Below the pieces are notes generated by a model. The model made no database searches and was not told the origin of the DNA. It saw only the letters and a program-made list of their open reading frames with translations. The position numbers and the translations under genes are program-made. Below are positions 15,121-22,409 of a DNA stretch of 30,942 bases, in pieces; the first letter of the stretch is position 1, and each line of letters opens with the position of its first letter. This stretch comes from CAXSDR01 sp964236445 (GTDB lineage: Bacteria; Actinomycetota; Actinomycetes; Motilibacterales; Motilibacteraceae): NCBI GenBank assembly GCA_964236445.1, contig CAXSDR010000037.1, forward strand, positions 1 to 30,942, read 5' to 3'.

Positions 15121-16140
15121 GTGGCCTTGATCGAAGCGCATGCCCTGACCAAAGTGTTCCGCCGGCCGGAGAAAGATCCCGGCCTGCGCGGGTCGCTCAA
15201 ACACCTCGTGCAGCGCACCTACACCCAGCACGTGGCCGTCGACCGCGTCAACCTCTCGATCGAGGCCGGCGAGGCCGTGGCCTATGTCGGGCCCAACGGC
15301 GCGGGCAAGTCCACGACCATCAAGATGCTCACCGGCATCCTCGTCCCCACGGCGGGTGAAGTGAAGGTCGGGGGCCTCGTCCCACACCAGCGGCGCATCG
15401 AGAACGCCCGGCAGATCGGCGTCGTCTTCGGTCAGCGCACGCAGCTGTGGTGGGACCTGCCGGTGCGCGAGTCCCTCGCCCTGCTGCGCGACATGTACGG
15501 CCTCGGCGAACGCCGCTACGCGGAGGTGATCGAGCGGTTCGACGAGATCCTGGGCATCGGCGAGCTGCTGCCGCTGATGGCGCGCAAGCTCTCGCTGGGC
15601 CAGCGTATGCGTGCCGACCTCGCCGCGGCGCTGCTGCACGAGCCCCCGATCGTCTATCTCGACGAGCCGACCATCGGCCTCGACATCTCGGTCAAGGACC
15701 GGGTCCGCGGCTTCGTGCGCGAGCTGGTGGCCGACGGTGCGACCGTCATGCTGACGACGCACGACCTGGGCGACATCACCGACATCTGCCAGCGCATCGT
15801 GATCATCGATGACGGCAAGGCCATCTATGACGGTCCGCTCGCGTCGGTGACCGACCTGTTCGCGCGTGAGCGGGCCATCACCTTCGCACTGGAAGCACCG
15901 GCGATGTCGCTCGACAGGCTGGTCGACGCACTGCCGGGGTGCGAGGTCGCTCACGGCGAGTCCGGCCGCCGCGAGGTGGTCGTCCGGTTCGACCGGTTCG
16001 AGGTGACCGCTGCCACCGTCCTGTCGACGGTGCTCGACCAGCACGACGTCGCCGACGTTCACATCGCCGAACCCGAGATCGAGTCCGTGATCCGCAAGGT
16101 CTACTCCGGCGAGCTGGTCCTGCCGACGGGCGTCTCATGA
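15121..16140 (+). CDS. ABC-2 type exporter ATP-binding protein (COG4586-like)
   Basis: 339 residues, GTG start. Nucleotide-binding domain: Walker A GPNGAGKST (57-65), Q-loop in VVFGQRTQLWWDLP, the family-specific signature LSLGQRMRA (158-166), Walker B IVYLDEPTIGLD (177-188), and switch His in TTHDLGD. The LSLGQRMR signature and QRTQLWWDLP are characteristic of the COG4586 ATPases that pair with COG4587 and COG3694 permeases. A C-terminal extension follows. The stop overlaps the first permease by 4 nt (ATGA). The complex likely exports a hydrophobic or lipid-like substrate, which is not identifiable here. Confidence 0.92.
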   Translation: MALIEAHALTKVFRRPEKDPGLRGSLKHLVQRTYTQHVAVDRVNLSIEAGEAVAYVGPNGAGKSTTIKMLTGILVPTAGEVKVGGLVPHQRRIENARQIGVVFGQRTQLWWDLPVRESLALLRDMYGLGERRYAEVIERFDEILGIGELLPLMARKLSLGQRMRADLAAALLHEPPIVYLDEPTIGLDISVKDRVRGFVRELVADGATVMLTTHDLGDITDICQRIVIIDDGKAIYDGPLASVTDLFARERAITFALEAPAMSLDRLVDALPGCEVAHGESGRREVVVRFDRFEVTAATVLSTVLDQHDVADVHIAEPEIESVIRKVYSGELVLPTGVS

Positions 16141-17012
16141 CGGCGGTGGCCGAGCTCCCGGCGTCCGGTGGTCAGCGTGCCGGCACGCGCCGGCGCAACC
16201 GTGAGGCGCTCCACCCGTCGGCGTGGCGTGCCTACCGCGCGCTGGCCGGGGCGGCGTTCAAGAGCCTTGTCGCCTACCGCTTGCAGTTCTTCCTCGGCCT
16301 GCTCGGCACCATCTTCGCGCTGCTCTCGCTGCTCTACCTGTGGCGCACGATCCTGCAGGGCAACCGCTCGCTCGTCGGTTTCGACTGGCCCCAGATGAAG
16401 GCCTACCTGCTGGTGGCGTTCCTCGCCAACACGGTCGTGTCGATGTATACCGACTACCGCATGGCCCTGCGCATCCGCGAGGGTCTGGTCGCGATCGACC
16501 TGACCAAGCCGATCGACTACCAGCGTGCCCGGTTCGCCGAGACGCTCGGTTTCGCGTCGTTCGAGATCCCGGCGAGCCTCGCTGTCTGCGGGATCGCGCT
16601 GCTGGTGTTCGGTGGCATCTCGGTGCCGCCCCTGCCGATGCTCGCCCTGTTCGTCCTCAGCATGGCGACGGTCGTGCCGCTGAAGTTCGCCCTCGTCTAC
16701 TGCACCGGGCTGCTGTGCTTCTGGACCCACAACTACATGGGCATCAACTGGGCCCGCACCGCGCTCATGCAGCTGTTCTCCGGCGCCCTCGTGCCGATCG
16801 CCTTCTTCCCCGTCTGGCTGCGCTGGCCCGCCGAGGCGCTGCCGTTCCAGGGCATGGTGTCCACCCCCGCCCTGATCTTCCTGGACCGGTTGCACGGCAG
16901 CGAGCTGTGGTGGCGCCTCGCCGTGCAGCTCGCCTGGACCGTGGCGTTCTGGTACGGCGCACGCCTCGCCTGGGGCGCCGCCTCGAAGCGCCTGACGGTG
17001 CACGGTGGCTGA
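16137..17012 (+). CDS. ABC-2 type exporter permease 1 (COG4587-like)
   Basis: 291-residue integral membrane protein with about six hydrophobic segments. Examples are LQFFLGLLGTIFALLSLLYL after a basic N-terminus, MKAYLLVAFLANTVVSM, SLAVCGIALLVFGGI, and ALVPIAFFPVWLRW near the C-terminus. The motif TKPIDYQRARFAETLG after the second segment is typical of this permease group. ATG at 16137 inside the ATPase stop. It overlaps the next permease by 8 nt. The three genes form one operon for a heterodimeric-permease exporter. Confidence 0.9.
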   Translation: MTAVAELPASGGQRAGTRRRNREALHPSAWRAYRALAGAAFKSLVAYRLQFFLGLLGTIFALLSLLYLWRTILQGNRSLVGFDWPQMKAYLLVAFLANTVVSMYTDYRMALRIREGLVAIDLTKPIDYQRARFAETLGFASFEIPASLAVCGIALLVFGGISVPPLPMLALFVLSMATVVPLKFALVYCTGLLCFWTHNYMGINWARTALMQLFSGALVPIAFFPVWLRWPAEALPFQGMVSTPALIFLDRLHGSELWWRLAVQLAWTVAFWYGARLAWGAASKRLTVHGG

Positions 17013-17853
17013 GGCAACCCGGCTGCTTGCTCCCGGTGCCGCCCTGTCGTTGCCCGGGCGCGTACGCCGGGGATTCTGGCTCTATCGCCGCTGCCTCGGC
17101 GCGCACGCCCGCGCGGTGCTCGAATACGAAGCCGACTTCTGGATCCTCGTCATGGCCGCGGTGCTGACGCAGGGTGTGGGCCTGGTGTTCCTCGCGACCG
17201 TCTTCCGACGCATTCCCGAGATCCACGGCTGGACGTTCTGGGAGGTGGTCGTCGTCTACGCGATGGTCTACCTCGCCGAAGGGGTCGGCTCGCTGTTCTT
17301 CGAGGGCACGTGGCGGCTGTCCTGGGCGGTCAACCAGGGCGAGCTCGACCGGATGCTCGTGCGACCGTTCAGCCCGGCGCTGCAGGTCATGAGCGGCGAC
17401 GTGGGGCTCAACGGCTTCGGCAACCTGGTGCTCGGCTCCGCGATGCTCGCAACCGCACTCGCACACGTCGACGTGTCGTGGAGCGTGGGCCGCGTCGTCC
17501 TCGCCGTTGTGCTGCTGGTCAGCGCCATCGCGGTGAAGGTGGGTCTCAACCTGGCGAGCAACACCTCCGCCTTCTGGATCAACGCCCCGTTCTCGACCTT
17601 CGCCGGCTCGCTGCACTCGCTCGGCGAGCTGGCTCGCTTCCCGATCGGCATCTACGCGATCGGCATCCGCGGCGTCATCACGTTGATCCTGCCGTTCGCG
17701 TTCGTGTCGTTCTTCCCGGCCTCGGCGATCCTCGGTCACGGCACCACCTGGTGGGTGGGGCTCGTGACGCCGTTCGTGGCGCTCTACTGCATCGGCGTAG
17801 GGGCGGTGCTGTTCCGGGTGGGGCTGCGCCGCTATGAGAGCGCCGGCAACTAG
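17005..17853 (+). CDS. ABC-2 type exporter permease 2 (COG3694-like)
   Basis: 282 residues, GTG start within the end of permease 1. Multiple membrane segments: FWILVMAAVLTQGVGLVFLA, FWEVVVVYAMVYLAEG, VVLAVVLLVSAIAVKVGLNL, ITLILPFAFVSFFPASAIL and FVALYCIGVGAVLF. The stretch GELDRMLVRPFSPALQVM is the hallmark of COG3694 permeases. It would pair with permease 1 to form the channel driven by the ATPase at 15121. Confidence 0.9.
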   Translation: MAEATRLLAPGAALSLPGRVRRGFWLYRRCLGAHARAVLEYEADFWILVMAAVLTQGVGLVFLATVFRRIPEIHGWTFWEVVVVYAMVYLAEGVGSLFFEGTWRLSWAVNQGELDRMLVRPFSPALQVMSGDVGLNGFGNLVLGSAMLATALAHVDVSWSVGRVVLAVVLLVSAIAVKVGLNLASNTSAFWINAPFSTFAGSLHSLGELARFPIGIYAIGIRGVITLILPFAFVSFFPASAILGHGTTWWVGLVTPFVALYCIGVGAVLFRVGLRRYESAGN

Positions 17854-17892
17854 ACCCTCGACACCGGCACCTCCGATCGAGCACGCTGGGGC

Positions 17893-18150
17893 ATGGCCTC
17901 CTGCCCTCACGTCGTCGGTCTCGCACCCGTCACCCCTCGCACCCCCGAGGGATGTGAGGAGTGCCTCGCCACCGGCAGCGACTGGGTGCATCTGCGCCTG
18001 TGCCTGACCTGCGGGCACGTGGGTTGCTGCGACTCCTCGCCGAACAAGCACGCGAGCAAGCACGCGGCCGCCCAGAGCCATCCGGTCATCCAGTCCTTCG
18101 AGCCGGGCGAGGACTGGCGCTGGTGCTTCGTGGACAACGCCATCGTCTGA
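17893..18150 (+). CDS. UBP-type zinc finger protein
   Basis: 85-residue single-domain protein of the zf-UBP family, named for ubiquitin hydrolases but also found alone in actinobacteria. Zinc ligands are visible: Cys4-x-His6, CEEC at 21-24, CLTCGHVGCCDSS at about 37-49, and the HASKHAAAQSHPV block with three His. It ends WRWCFVDNAIV. The bacterial role is unknown; in eukaryotes the domain binds the ubiquitin C-terminus, which has no obvious counterpart here. ATG at 17893, 39 nt after the exporter operon. It is convergent with the phosphatase-like gene, 32 nt apart. Confidence 0.88.
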   Translation: MASCPHVVGLAPVTPRTPEGCEECLATGSDWVHLRLCLTCGHVGCCDSSPNKHASKHAAAQSHPVIQSFEPGEDWRWCFVDNAIV

Positions 18151-18182
18151 CGAGGCGCCGCCGCGCCGCCGCACGCGACCGC

Positions 18183-18737
18183 TCAGAGCCGAAGGTTCCA
18201 GCGGCCGGCGTACGCGCCGAGAGACACGCCCGCCAGCGGCGCCACGTCGATGCGCCAGAACGCCGTCGGTGGCGCCGACAGCGCGCTGACCACGGCGGCG
18301 CGGACGACGGCCGGTGAGGTGACCGCGACGACGCGACCCGACAGCTCGGGGGCCTGCGCCACCTCTGCGAGCCAGCCCTCGACGCGGGCCAGCAAAGCGA
18401 GCAGCGACTCCCCACCGTGACCGGCGAAAGCAGGATCTGCCATCCACGCCTGCGCCGCCGCCGCGTCCTCGGCCGCCACGTCGGCCCAGGTCCGGCCCGC
18501 CCAGGCGCCCAGGTCCCACTCGTCGAGCCGGGCGTGCACCACGGCGCCCAGGCCCGCGGTCTCGCGGCAGCGCCGCTCGGAGCCGCACAGGAGCCGGCCA
18601 CGCCCCCCGAGAAGCGGTGCCATGGCCACGCCTGCGTCCACGGCACCGCGGGCGTCGATCGGCTCGTCGAGCGCGAACCGGGTGGCGCGGACAGCGTCCG
18701 TCGAGGCGTGCGCGATCAGGTCCAGCCGTGTGGTCAC
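18183..18737 (-). CDS. Histidine-phosphatase-superfamily-like protein, active-site motifs altered
   Basis: 184 residues from GTG 18735-18737. The architecture follows the histidine phosphatase (phosphoglycerate mutase-like) fold: LDLIAHAST at the N-terminus, GSERRCRETAGL at about 54-65, LDEWDLGAWAGRTWADV, and VVAVTSPAVVRAAVVSAL near the C-terminus. The catalytic RHG is AHA (residues 9-11; His kept, Arg lost), and the usual second catalytic His in the VxxHg motif is Ser-Pro. It diverges from the cobalamin riboswitch and cbtB-cbtA. Similar altered proteins accompany cbtAB genes in actinobacteria as far as I recall, so a role around cobalt/cobalamin is inferred; enzymatic activity is doubtful. 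Confidence 0.8.
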   Translation of the reverse strand: MTTRLDLIAHASTDAVRATRFALDEPIDARGAVDAGVAMAPLLGGRGRLLCGSERRCRETAGLGAVVHARLDEWDLGAWAGRTWADVAAEDAAAAQAWMADPAFAGHGGESLLALLARVEGWLAEVAQAPELSGRVVAVTSPAVVRAAVVSALSAPPTAFWRIDVAPLAGVSLGAYAGRWNLRL

Positions 18738-18785
18738 GCCCGCAGTCTGCCCGCGGCACCGGACCGGCCCGTCGAGCGGCGGCGA

Positions 18786-18815
18786 TTGACCGGCGTACGT
18801 CCCTGGCCATAGCGT
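18786..18815 (+). promoter_or_regulatory. Probable promoter upstream of the cobalamin riboswitch
   Basis: TTGACC (-35, 18786-18791) and TAGCGT (-10, 18810-18815) with an 18-nt spacer, ending just before the riboswitch begins. Motif-based. Confidence 0.55.
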
Positions 18816-18918
18816 CGGGGCTCCACCCTGACGGTGGGAGGAAGCCGGTGAGAGTCCGGCACGGTCGCGCCACTGTGACGGGCTCCTGAGCCCGAAGCCA
18901 GACCCCCCGCCGTCATGG
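18814..18918 (+). ncRNA. Cobalamin riboswitch
   Basis: The leader contains the conserved B12-box core: GGAAGCCGGTGAGAGTCCGG at about 18839-18858, CGCGCCACTGTGA downstream, and AAGCCAGAC at 18895-18903. These are the class I adenosylcobalamin aptamer landmarks. It sits upstream of cbtB and should reduce cbtB-cbtA expression when cobalamin is plentiful. A hairpin, CGGGA (18931-18935) / TCCCG (18943-18947), touches the Shine-Dalgarno GAGGAGG (18947-18953), which suggests control at translation initiation. Confidence 0.92.
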
Positions 18919-18946
18919 ACCAGCACCGAGCGGGACGCGAAATCCC

Positions 18947-18953
18947 GAGGAGG
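18947..18953 (+). promoter_or_regulatory. Ribosome binding site of cbtB next to a hairpin
   Basis: GAGGAGG, 4 nt before the ATG at 18958. Its first base pairs in the CGGGA/TCCCG hairpin, so access could be governed by the riboswitch. Confidence 0.7.
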
Positions 18954-18957
18954 CCCC

Positions 18958-19200
18958 ATGTCGCTGTCATCGTCATCCGCCATCGCTGCTGCACCGCCGC
19001 GCGCCGACGCCCACACGCCGGTGCTGCCGGTCGTCTCTCTGCCCGAGCTGCTGCCCTGGGCGTTGTTCGCCGTCCTCATGGCCGCGCTGCTGGTCTACTT
19101 CGTCGGTGCCGAGCAGGGTGCCACGTCACTGTTCAGCGGATCGGGCGTGCACGAGTTCGTGCACGACGGGCGTCACCTGCTGGGCTTCCCCTGTCACTGA
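18958..19200 (+). CDS. cbtB: CbtB, small cobalt transporter subunit
   Basis: 80-residue protein with one membrane segment (LLPWALFAVLMAALLVYFVGAEQG, about 31-54) and a C-terminal metal-binding tail, VHEFVHDGRHLLGFPCH, in which His65, His69, His73, Cys79 and His80 are candidate cobalt ligands. This matches the CbtB family. It is directly under a cobalamin riboswitch and followed by cbtA, the usual pair predicted to import cobalt for B12 synthesis. Its last five codons form the first unit of a 15-bp tandem repeat that continues past the stop. Confidence 0.9.
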   Translation: MSLSSSSAIAAAPPRADAHTPVLPVVSLPELLPWALFAVLMAALLVYFVGAEQGATSLFSGSGVHEFVHDGRHLLGFPCH

Positions 19201-19245
19201 TTGCCCTGTCACTGAATGCGCTGTCGTCGATTGCGGTGTCGTTGA
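19186..19245 (+). repeat. Four imperfect 15-bp tandem repeats across the cbtB stop
   Basis: Units: TTCCCCTGTCACTGA, TTGCCCTGTCACTGA, ATGCGCTGTCGTCGA and TTGCGGTGTCGTTGA. The first ends with the cbtB stop codon. The period equals five codons, and three of the four units end in an in-frame TGA. Confidence 0.8.
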
Positions 19246-19252
19246 GGCAGCG

Positions 19253-20032
19253 GTGACGCAGACAGCCGTGCGCGCGTCGGGGCCGCCCGGCCTGGCGCGC
19301 AGTTTCCTCGTGCGTGGCATGTTTCTCGGGCTGCTCGCGGGCGTGCTCTGCTTCGTGGTGGCCAAGCTGCTGGGCGAGTCGTCGGTTGCTGCGGCCATCA
19401 ACGTCGAGACGGCCAAGGCCGCGGCCGCCGGTGACGCGCCCGAGCCGGGAATGGTGAGCCGCACCGTCCAGAACACCCTCGGCCTGCTGACGGCGACGAC
19501 GGTCTACGGCGTGTCGCTCGGCGCGGTCTATGCCCTCGCCGTGGCAGCGGCGCTCGGCCGGATCGGCACGCGCACCGTGCAGGGAACGGCCGCGCTCGTG
19601 GCCTTCGGTGGCTTTCTCGGGGTGTTCCTCGTCCCTTTCCTGAAATATCCCGCCAACCCCCCGGCCGTCGGCAACCCCGACACCATCGGGCGACGCACCG
19701 CGCTCTACTTCGCTCTGCTCTTCGTCTCGCTCGCCCTGGTCTTCCTCGTCGTACGCCTGCAGCGCGCCCTCGTGATGCGTTGGGGTGCCTGGAACGCCAC
19801 GCTCGGCGCTGCCGCCGCCTTTGTCGCCGGTGCGGCCATCGTGTGCGCGGTGCTGCCCGTCGTCGACGAGGTGCCCGACGACTTCCCGGCGACGGTGCTC
19901 TGGCACTTCCGTCTCGCTACGGTGGCGATCCAGGCGACGATGTGGGCGACCCTCGGTGCGGGGTTCGGCGTCCTGACCCGTCGACGAGTGGACCGGCTCC
20001 CCCGCGACGTCAGGAGTGCGACAGCAGCCTGA
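19253..20032 (+). CDS. cbtA: CbtA, cobalt transporter membrane subunit
   Basis: 259-residue membrane protein of the CbtA family with about five hydrophobic segments: FLVRGMFLGLLAGVLCFVVA near the N-terminus, TTVYGVSLGAVYALAVAAAL, VAFGGFLGVFLVPFLKYPANP, LYFALLFVSLALVFLVV and AAFVAGAAIVCAVLPVVDEV. FLKYPANPPAVGNPDTIGRR and the later LWHFRLA are typical family motifs. The GTG at 19253 was chosen because the preceding repeat region is not protein-like. Second gene of the riboswitch operon. Its end overlaps the convergent MOSC gene by 23 nt. Confidence 0.9.
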   Translation: MTQTAVRASGPPGLARSFLVRGMFLGLLAGVLCFVVAKLLGESSVAAAINVETAKAAAAGDAPEPGMVSRTVQNTLGLLTATTVYGVSLGAVYALAVAAALGRIGTRTVQGTAALVAFGGFLGVFLVPFLKYPANPPAVGNPDTIGRRTALYFALLFVSLALVFLVVRLQRALVMRWGAWNATLGAAAAFVAGAAIVCAVLPVVDEVPDDFPATVLWHFRLATVAIQATMWATLGAGFGVLTRRRVDRLPRDVRSATAA

Positions 20033-20723
20033 CCTCGTCACCCACCCCGACCTGCCCCGGCCGCACGGTCGAGGCGTAGACACCGAGGCAGGCGTCGCGC
20101 TCGGTCACCACGGCCCGCAGAACTCTCGGGTCGCGTGCGGCGGTGGTGGCGTCGACGTTGATCACCACGCAGCGCGGATCGCGGGCATCCACCCGCAGCT
20201 GGGTCGTTCCGATCTCCAGCACGCTCCCGACCCACCCGTCCTCGGGATAGGGCTCGTCACCGAGAGCCGCCACGACGAGGTTGGGGCGGAAGCGGCGTGC
20301 GTCGAGCTCGCTGCCGACGACGGCACCGATCGAGGCGACGGTCTGGGTCGTCATCAGTGACAGCGGCAGCGTGTCGAACAGGCCGCGGTTGTGTTTCATG
20401 ACCTGCACGCCCCCGCCCAGCAGGGCCGCCAGCCGCTGGTCGGTGACCGGAAACGTCCCCTCCGGCGTGTGCACGACTGTCGCAGCTGCGTCCGGACGCT
20501 CGGGATCGAGCAGCGCCGGCCGCAGCAGCGTCATCTCGGGTCGCTCCCGGATGGTCAGCCAGGGGAAGCCGCTCTCCACGCGGCCGGGGCGCACGAAGCC
20601 CCACCGCCGGTCGCCGGCAAGGCCGTGGATGCCGACGGCGCAGGTCGCCAGTGCCTCACCCGCCATCGACTTGACGGGGAAGCGCCATACCTCGACGAGG
20701 CGTCCGACCACCACAGCTGTCAT
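20010..20723 (-). CDS. MOSC domain protein with MOSC N-terminal beta-barrel
   Basis: 237 residues. The N-terminal barrel opens with LVEVWRFPVKSMAGEAL and GLAGDRRWGFV (about 7-45), as in YcbX/mARC-type proteins. The MOSC region follows, with RRFRPNLVV at about 141-149 and DPRCVVINVD at about 180-189, where the conserved Cys is the expected molybdenum ligand. Related proteins bind molybdenum cofactor and reduce N-hydroxylated compounds with a redox partner. ATG at 20723. Convergent with cbtA. Confidence 0.88.
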   Translation of the reverse strand: MTAVVVGRLVEVWRFPVKSMAGEALATCAVGIHGLAGDRRWGFVRPGRVESGFPWLTIRERPEMTLLRPALLDPERPDAAATVVHTPEGTFPVTDQRLAALLGGGVQVMKHNRGLFDTLPLSLMTTQTVASIGAVVGSELDARRFRPNLVVAALGDEPYPEDGWVGSVLEIGTTQLRVDARDPRCVVINVDATTAARDPRVLRAVVTERDACLGVYASTVRPGQVGVGDEVRLLSHS

Positions 20724-20751
20724 GACACCACTGTGCCGTGTGGAAGAGCGG

Positions 20752-20782
20752 GAGCGAGACCAGGAGCGAGACCAGGAGCGAC
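20752..20782 (+). repeat. 12-bp tandem repeat, about 2.6 copies
   Basis: GAGCGAGACCAG at 20752-20763 and 20764-20775, then GAGCGAC. In the gap between the MOSC gene start and the DUF5324-like gene end. Confidence 0.7.
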
Positions 20783-20796
20783 TTCAGCGGACGGAC

Positions 20797-20831
20797 GAGC
20801 CGGCCCCGCCCGAGGAAGGGGGGGCCGGCTC
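20797..20831 (-). terminator. Strong hairpin, likely terminator of the DUF5324-like gene
   Basis: Perfect 11-bp stem GAGCCGGCCCC (20797-20807) / GGGGCCGGCTC (20821-20831), loop 13 nt, 21 nt past the stop of the minus-strand gene. No T-run, as is common in actinobacteria. Confidence 0.65.
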
Positions 20832-20852
20832 GGCTGCGTCAGCGGGGCATGC

Positions 20853-21552
20853 TCAGCGCAGGTCCCTCACGTCCTCGTCAGGACCGTCGGGCAGCAGCGA
20901 GATCACCGAGGTCTCGTCCTCGGTCGGTCCCGCCTCGTCGAGAGGCTCGACGGTGCCCATGACGAGGATCGAGTCGGCTTCGGCACCGTCCNNNNNNNNN
21001 NNNNNNNNNNNNNNNNNNNNNNNNNNNNNNNNNNNNNNNNNNNNNNNNNNNNNNNNNNNNNNNNNNNNNNNNNNNNNNNNNNNNNNNNNNNCGCTGCAGG
21101 GCGGTCCAACCGGCGCCGATACCCGTGAGCAGCGCGAATAGTCCCAGCGACGTGCGTACGCGGTGCGTCTTGCGCTTGGGAGGCGCGACGACCGCCTGGC
21201 CCTTGAGGGCGGCGAGCACAGCCCCGCCGCGGGCCTGCGCCTCGTCGCGCACCGGCTCGCTCGCGGCGAGGGCGGCCAGCACAGCGGCCACGATCTTGGG
21301 GGCGATGTCGTCGCGCGCCGCGTCGGACACGCGGCTCGCCTTGTGCGCGACCGCCGGGACGACCGTGTCCAGGACGGTCGAGCGCGCAGCGCCGGCCGCG
21401 TCGAGCACGCTGTCGCGGGCCACCTCCGCCGCGTGGGTGACGTGCGGGCGGGCAGAGTCGATCGCGCTGGTGGTGCGGTCGCGGGCAGCCCCCACCAGGG
21501 GGGTCCCTCGCTCGACGATCGTCGGGGCGGATGCTCGGTTGCGCAGCTTCAC
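20853..21552 (-). CDS. DUF5324-like membrane protein (interrupted by assembly gap)
   Basis: Begins MKLRNRASAPTIVERG at 21552. A long Ala-rich helical region with repeated V/A/H/R residues is followed by a membrane segment, LGLFALLTGIGAGWTALQ, just before the gap. Beyond the gap, the minus-strand frame with GAEADSILVMGTVEPLDEAG and an acidic tail (ISLLPDGPDEDVRDLR) ends at TGA 20853-20855. The two parts are in different frames across exactly 100 N, so the gap length is a placeholder, not evidence of a frameshift. Resembles the actinobacterial DUF5324 proteins found near ppiA and crgA. Function unknown. Confidence 0.7.
20992..21091. other. Assembly gap (100 N)
   Basis: Exactly 100 undetermined bases inside the DUF5324-like gene. 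The coding frame does not survive a literal 100-nt length, so the true size is unknown. Confidence 0.99.
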
Positions 21553-21833
21553 GTGGACCTCCGGTGCAGGCGTGGGACGAGCCGGGACGAACGGGCGGGC
21601 TTCTCGAGGCGAACGGCACAGACAAACCGATCACATCGTCCCGGATCTTGCGATCCCTTCCCCGGGGGGCCCCCCGCCATGCGCGATCCGGCGCGCGACT
21701 GTCCACAGCGACCCAGGCCCATCCGACCGGTGCACAGTGCGCACGTCCAGAAGCGCATGAGTGAACAACGTGCTTGGATGGGCGGCGCTGCGAATCCGCG
21801 GCGCTGATGTTCGCAACTCTGAGAGGACGCCAG

Positions 21834-22364
21834 GTGGCCGAGGAGCTCTTTGCAACGCTCGCAACCAACCACGGCGACATCGTCGTGCGGTTGTTCCCTG
21901 ACCACGCCCCCAAGACGGTTCGCAACTTCGTCGGCCTCGCCGAGGGCACCCTCGAGTGGGTCGACCCGACCAACGGTGAGCGCACAACCCGACCGCTCTA
22001 TGCCGGCACCGTGTTCCACCGCATCATCCCCGGCTTCATGGTGCAGGGCGGCGACCCGCTCGGCACCGGCACCGGTGGTCCGGGCTACCGCTTCGCCGAC
22101 GAGATCCACCCCGACCTGAGCTTCGCCAAGCCCTACCTCCTGGCCATGGCAAACGCCGGTCCGGGCACCAACGGCTCGCAGTTCTTCATCACCGTCGACA
22201 AGACGCCGTGGCTCGATCGCAAGCACACGATCTTCGGCGAGGTCGCCGACGGCGCCGGGCGCGAGATCGTCGACCGCATCGCGGCCGTCCCCACGGGCGC
22301 CATGGACCGGCCCAAGGAAGACGTCGTGATCAGCTCGGTAGTCATCGAGCGCAGAGAGACCTGA
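21834..22364 (+). CDS. ppiA: Peptidyl-prolyl cis-trans isomerase, cyclophilin type
   Basis: 176-residue cyclophilin. Catalytic-core motifs: TVFHRIIPGFMVQGGDPLGTG (catalytic Arg within FHRIIPGF), MANAGPGTNGSQFFIT, and KHTIFGEVADG. These match bacterial/actinobacterial PpiA-type enzymes that speed prolyl isomerisation during protein folding; no signal peptide, so cytoplasmic. The GTG at 21834 is preferred because GAGAGGA at 21821-21827 lies at the right spacing and the family starts here. It is divergent from the DUF5324-like gene and 45 nt upstream of the rhomboid gene. Confidence 0.93.
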   Translation: MAEELFATLATNHGDIVVRLFPDHAPKTVRNFVGLAEGTLEWVDPTNGERTTRPLYAGTVFHRIIPGFMVQGGDPLGTGTGGPGYRFADEIHPDLSFAKPYLLAMANAGPGTNGSQFFITVDKTPWLDRKHTIFGEVADGAGREIVDRIAAVPTGAMDRPKEDVVISSVVIERRET

Positions 22365-22409
22365 CCCTGCCGAGGCCGGCGTCACATAGCGTCGAGCTGT
22401 GACCTCGCG

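Noticed and set aside
16765..18873. 702-codon minus-strand open frame
   Set aside because: Antisense to two exporter permease genes and the zinc-finger gene; Arg-rich, without domain features.
20752..20782. Tandem repeat as a possible CRISPR-like array
   Set aside because: The 12-bp units are directly adjacent without spacers; a simple tandem duplication.
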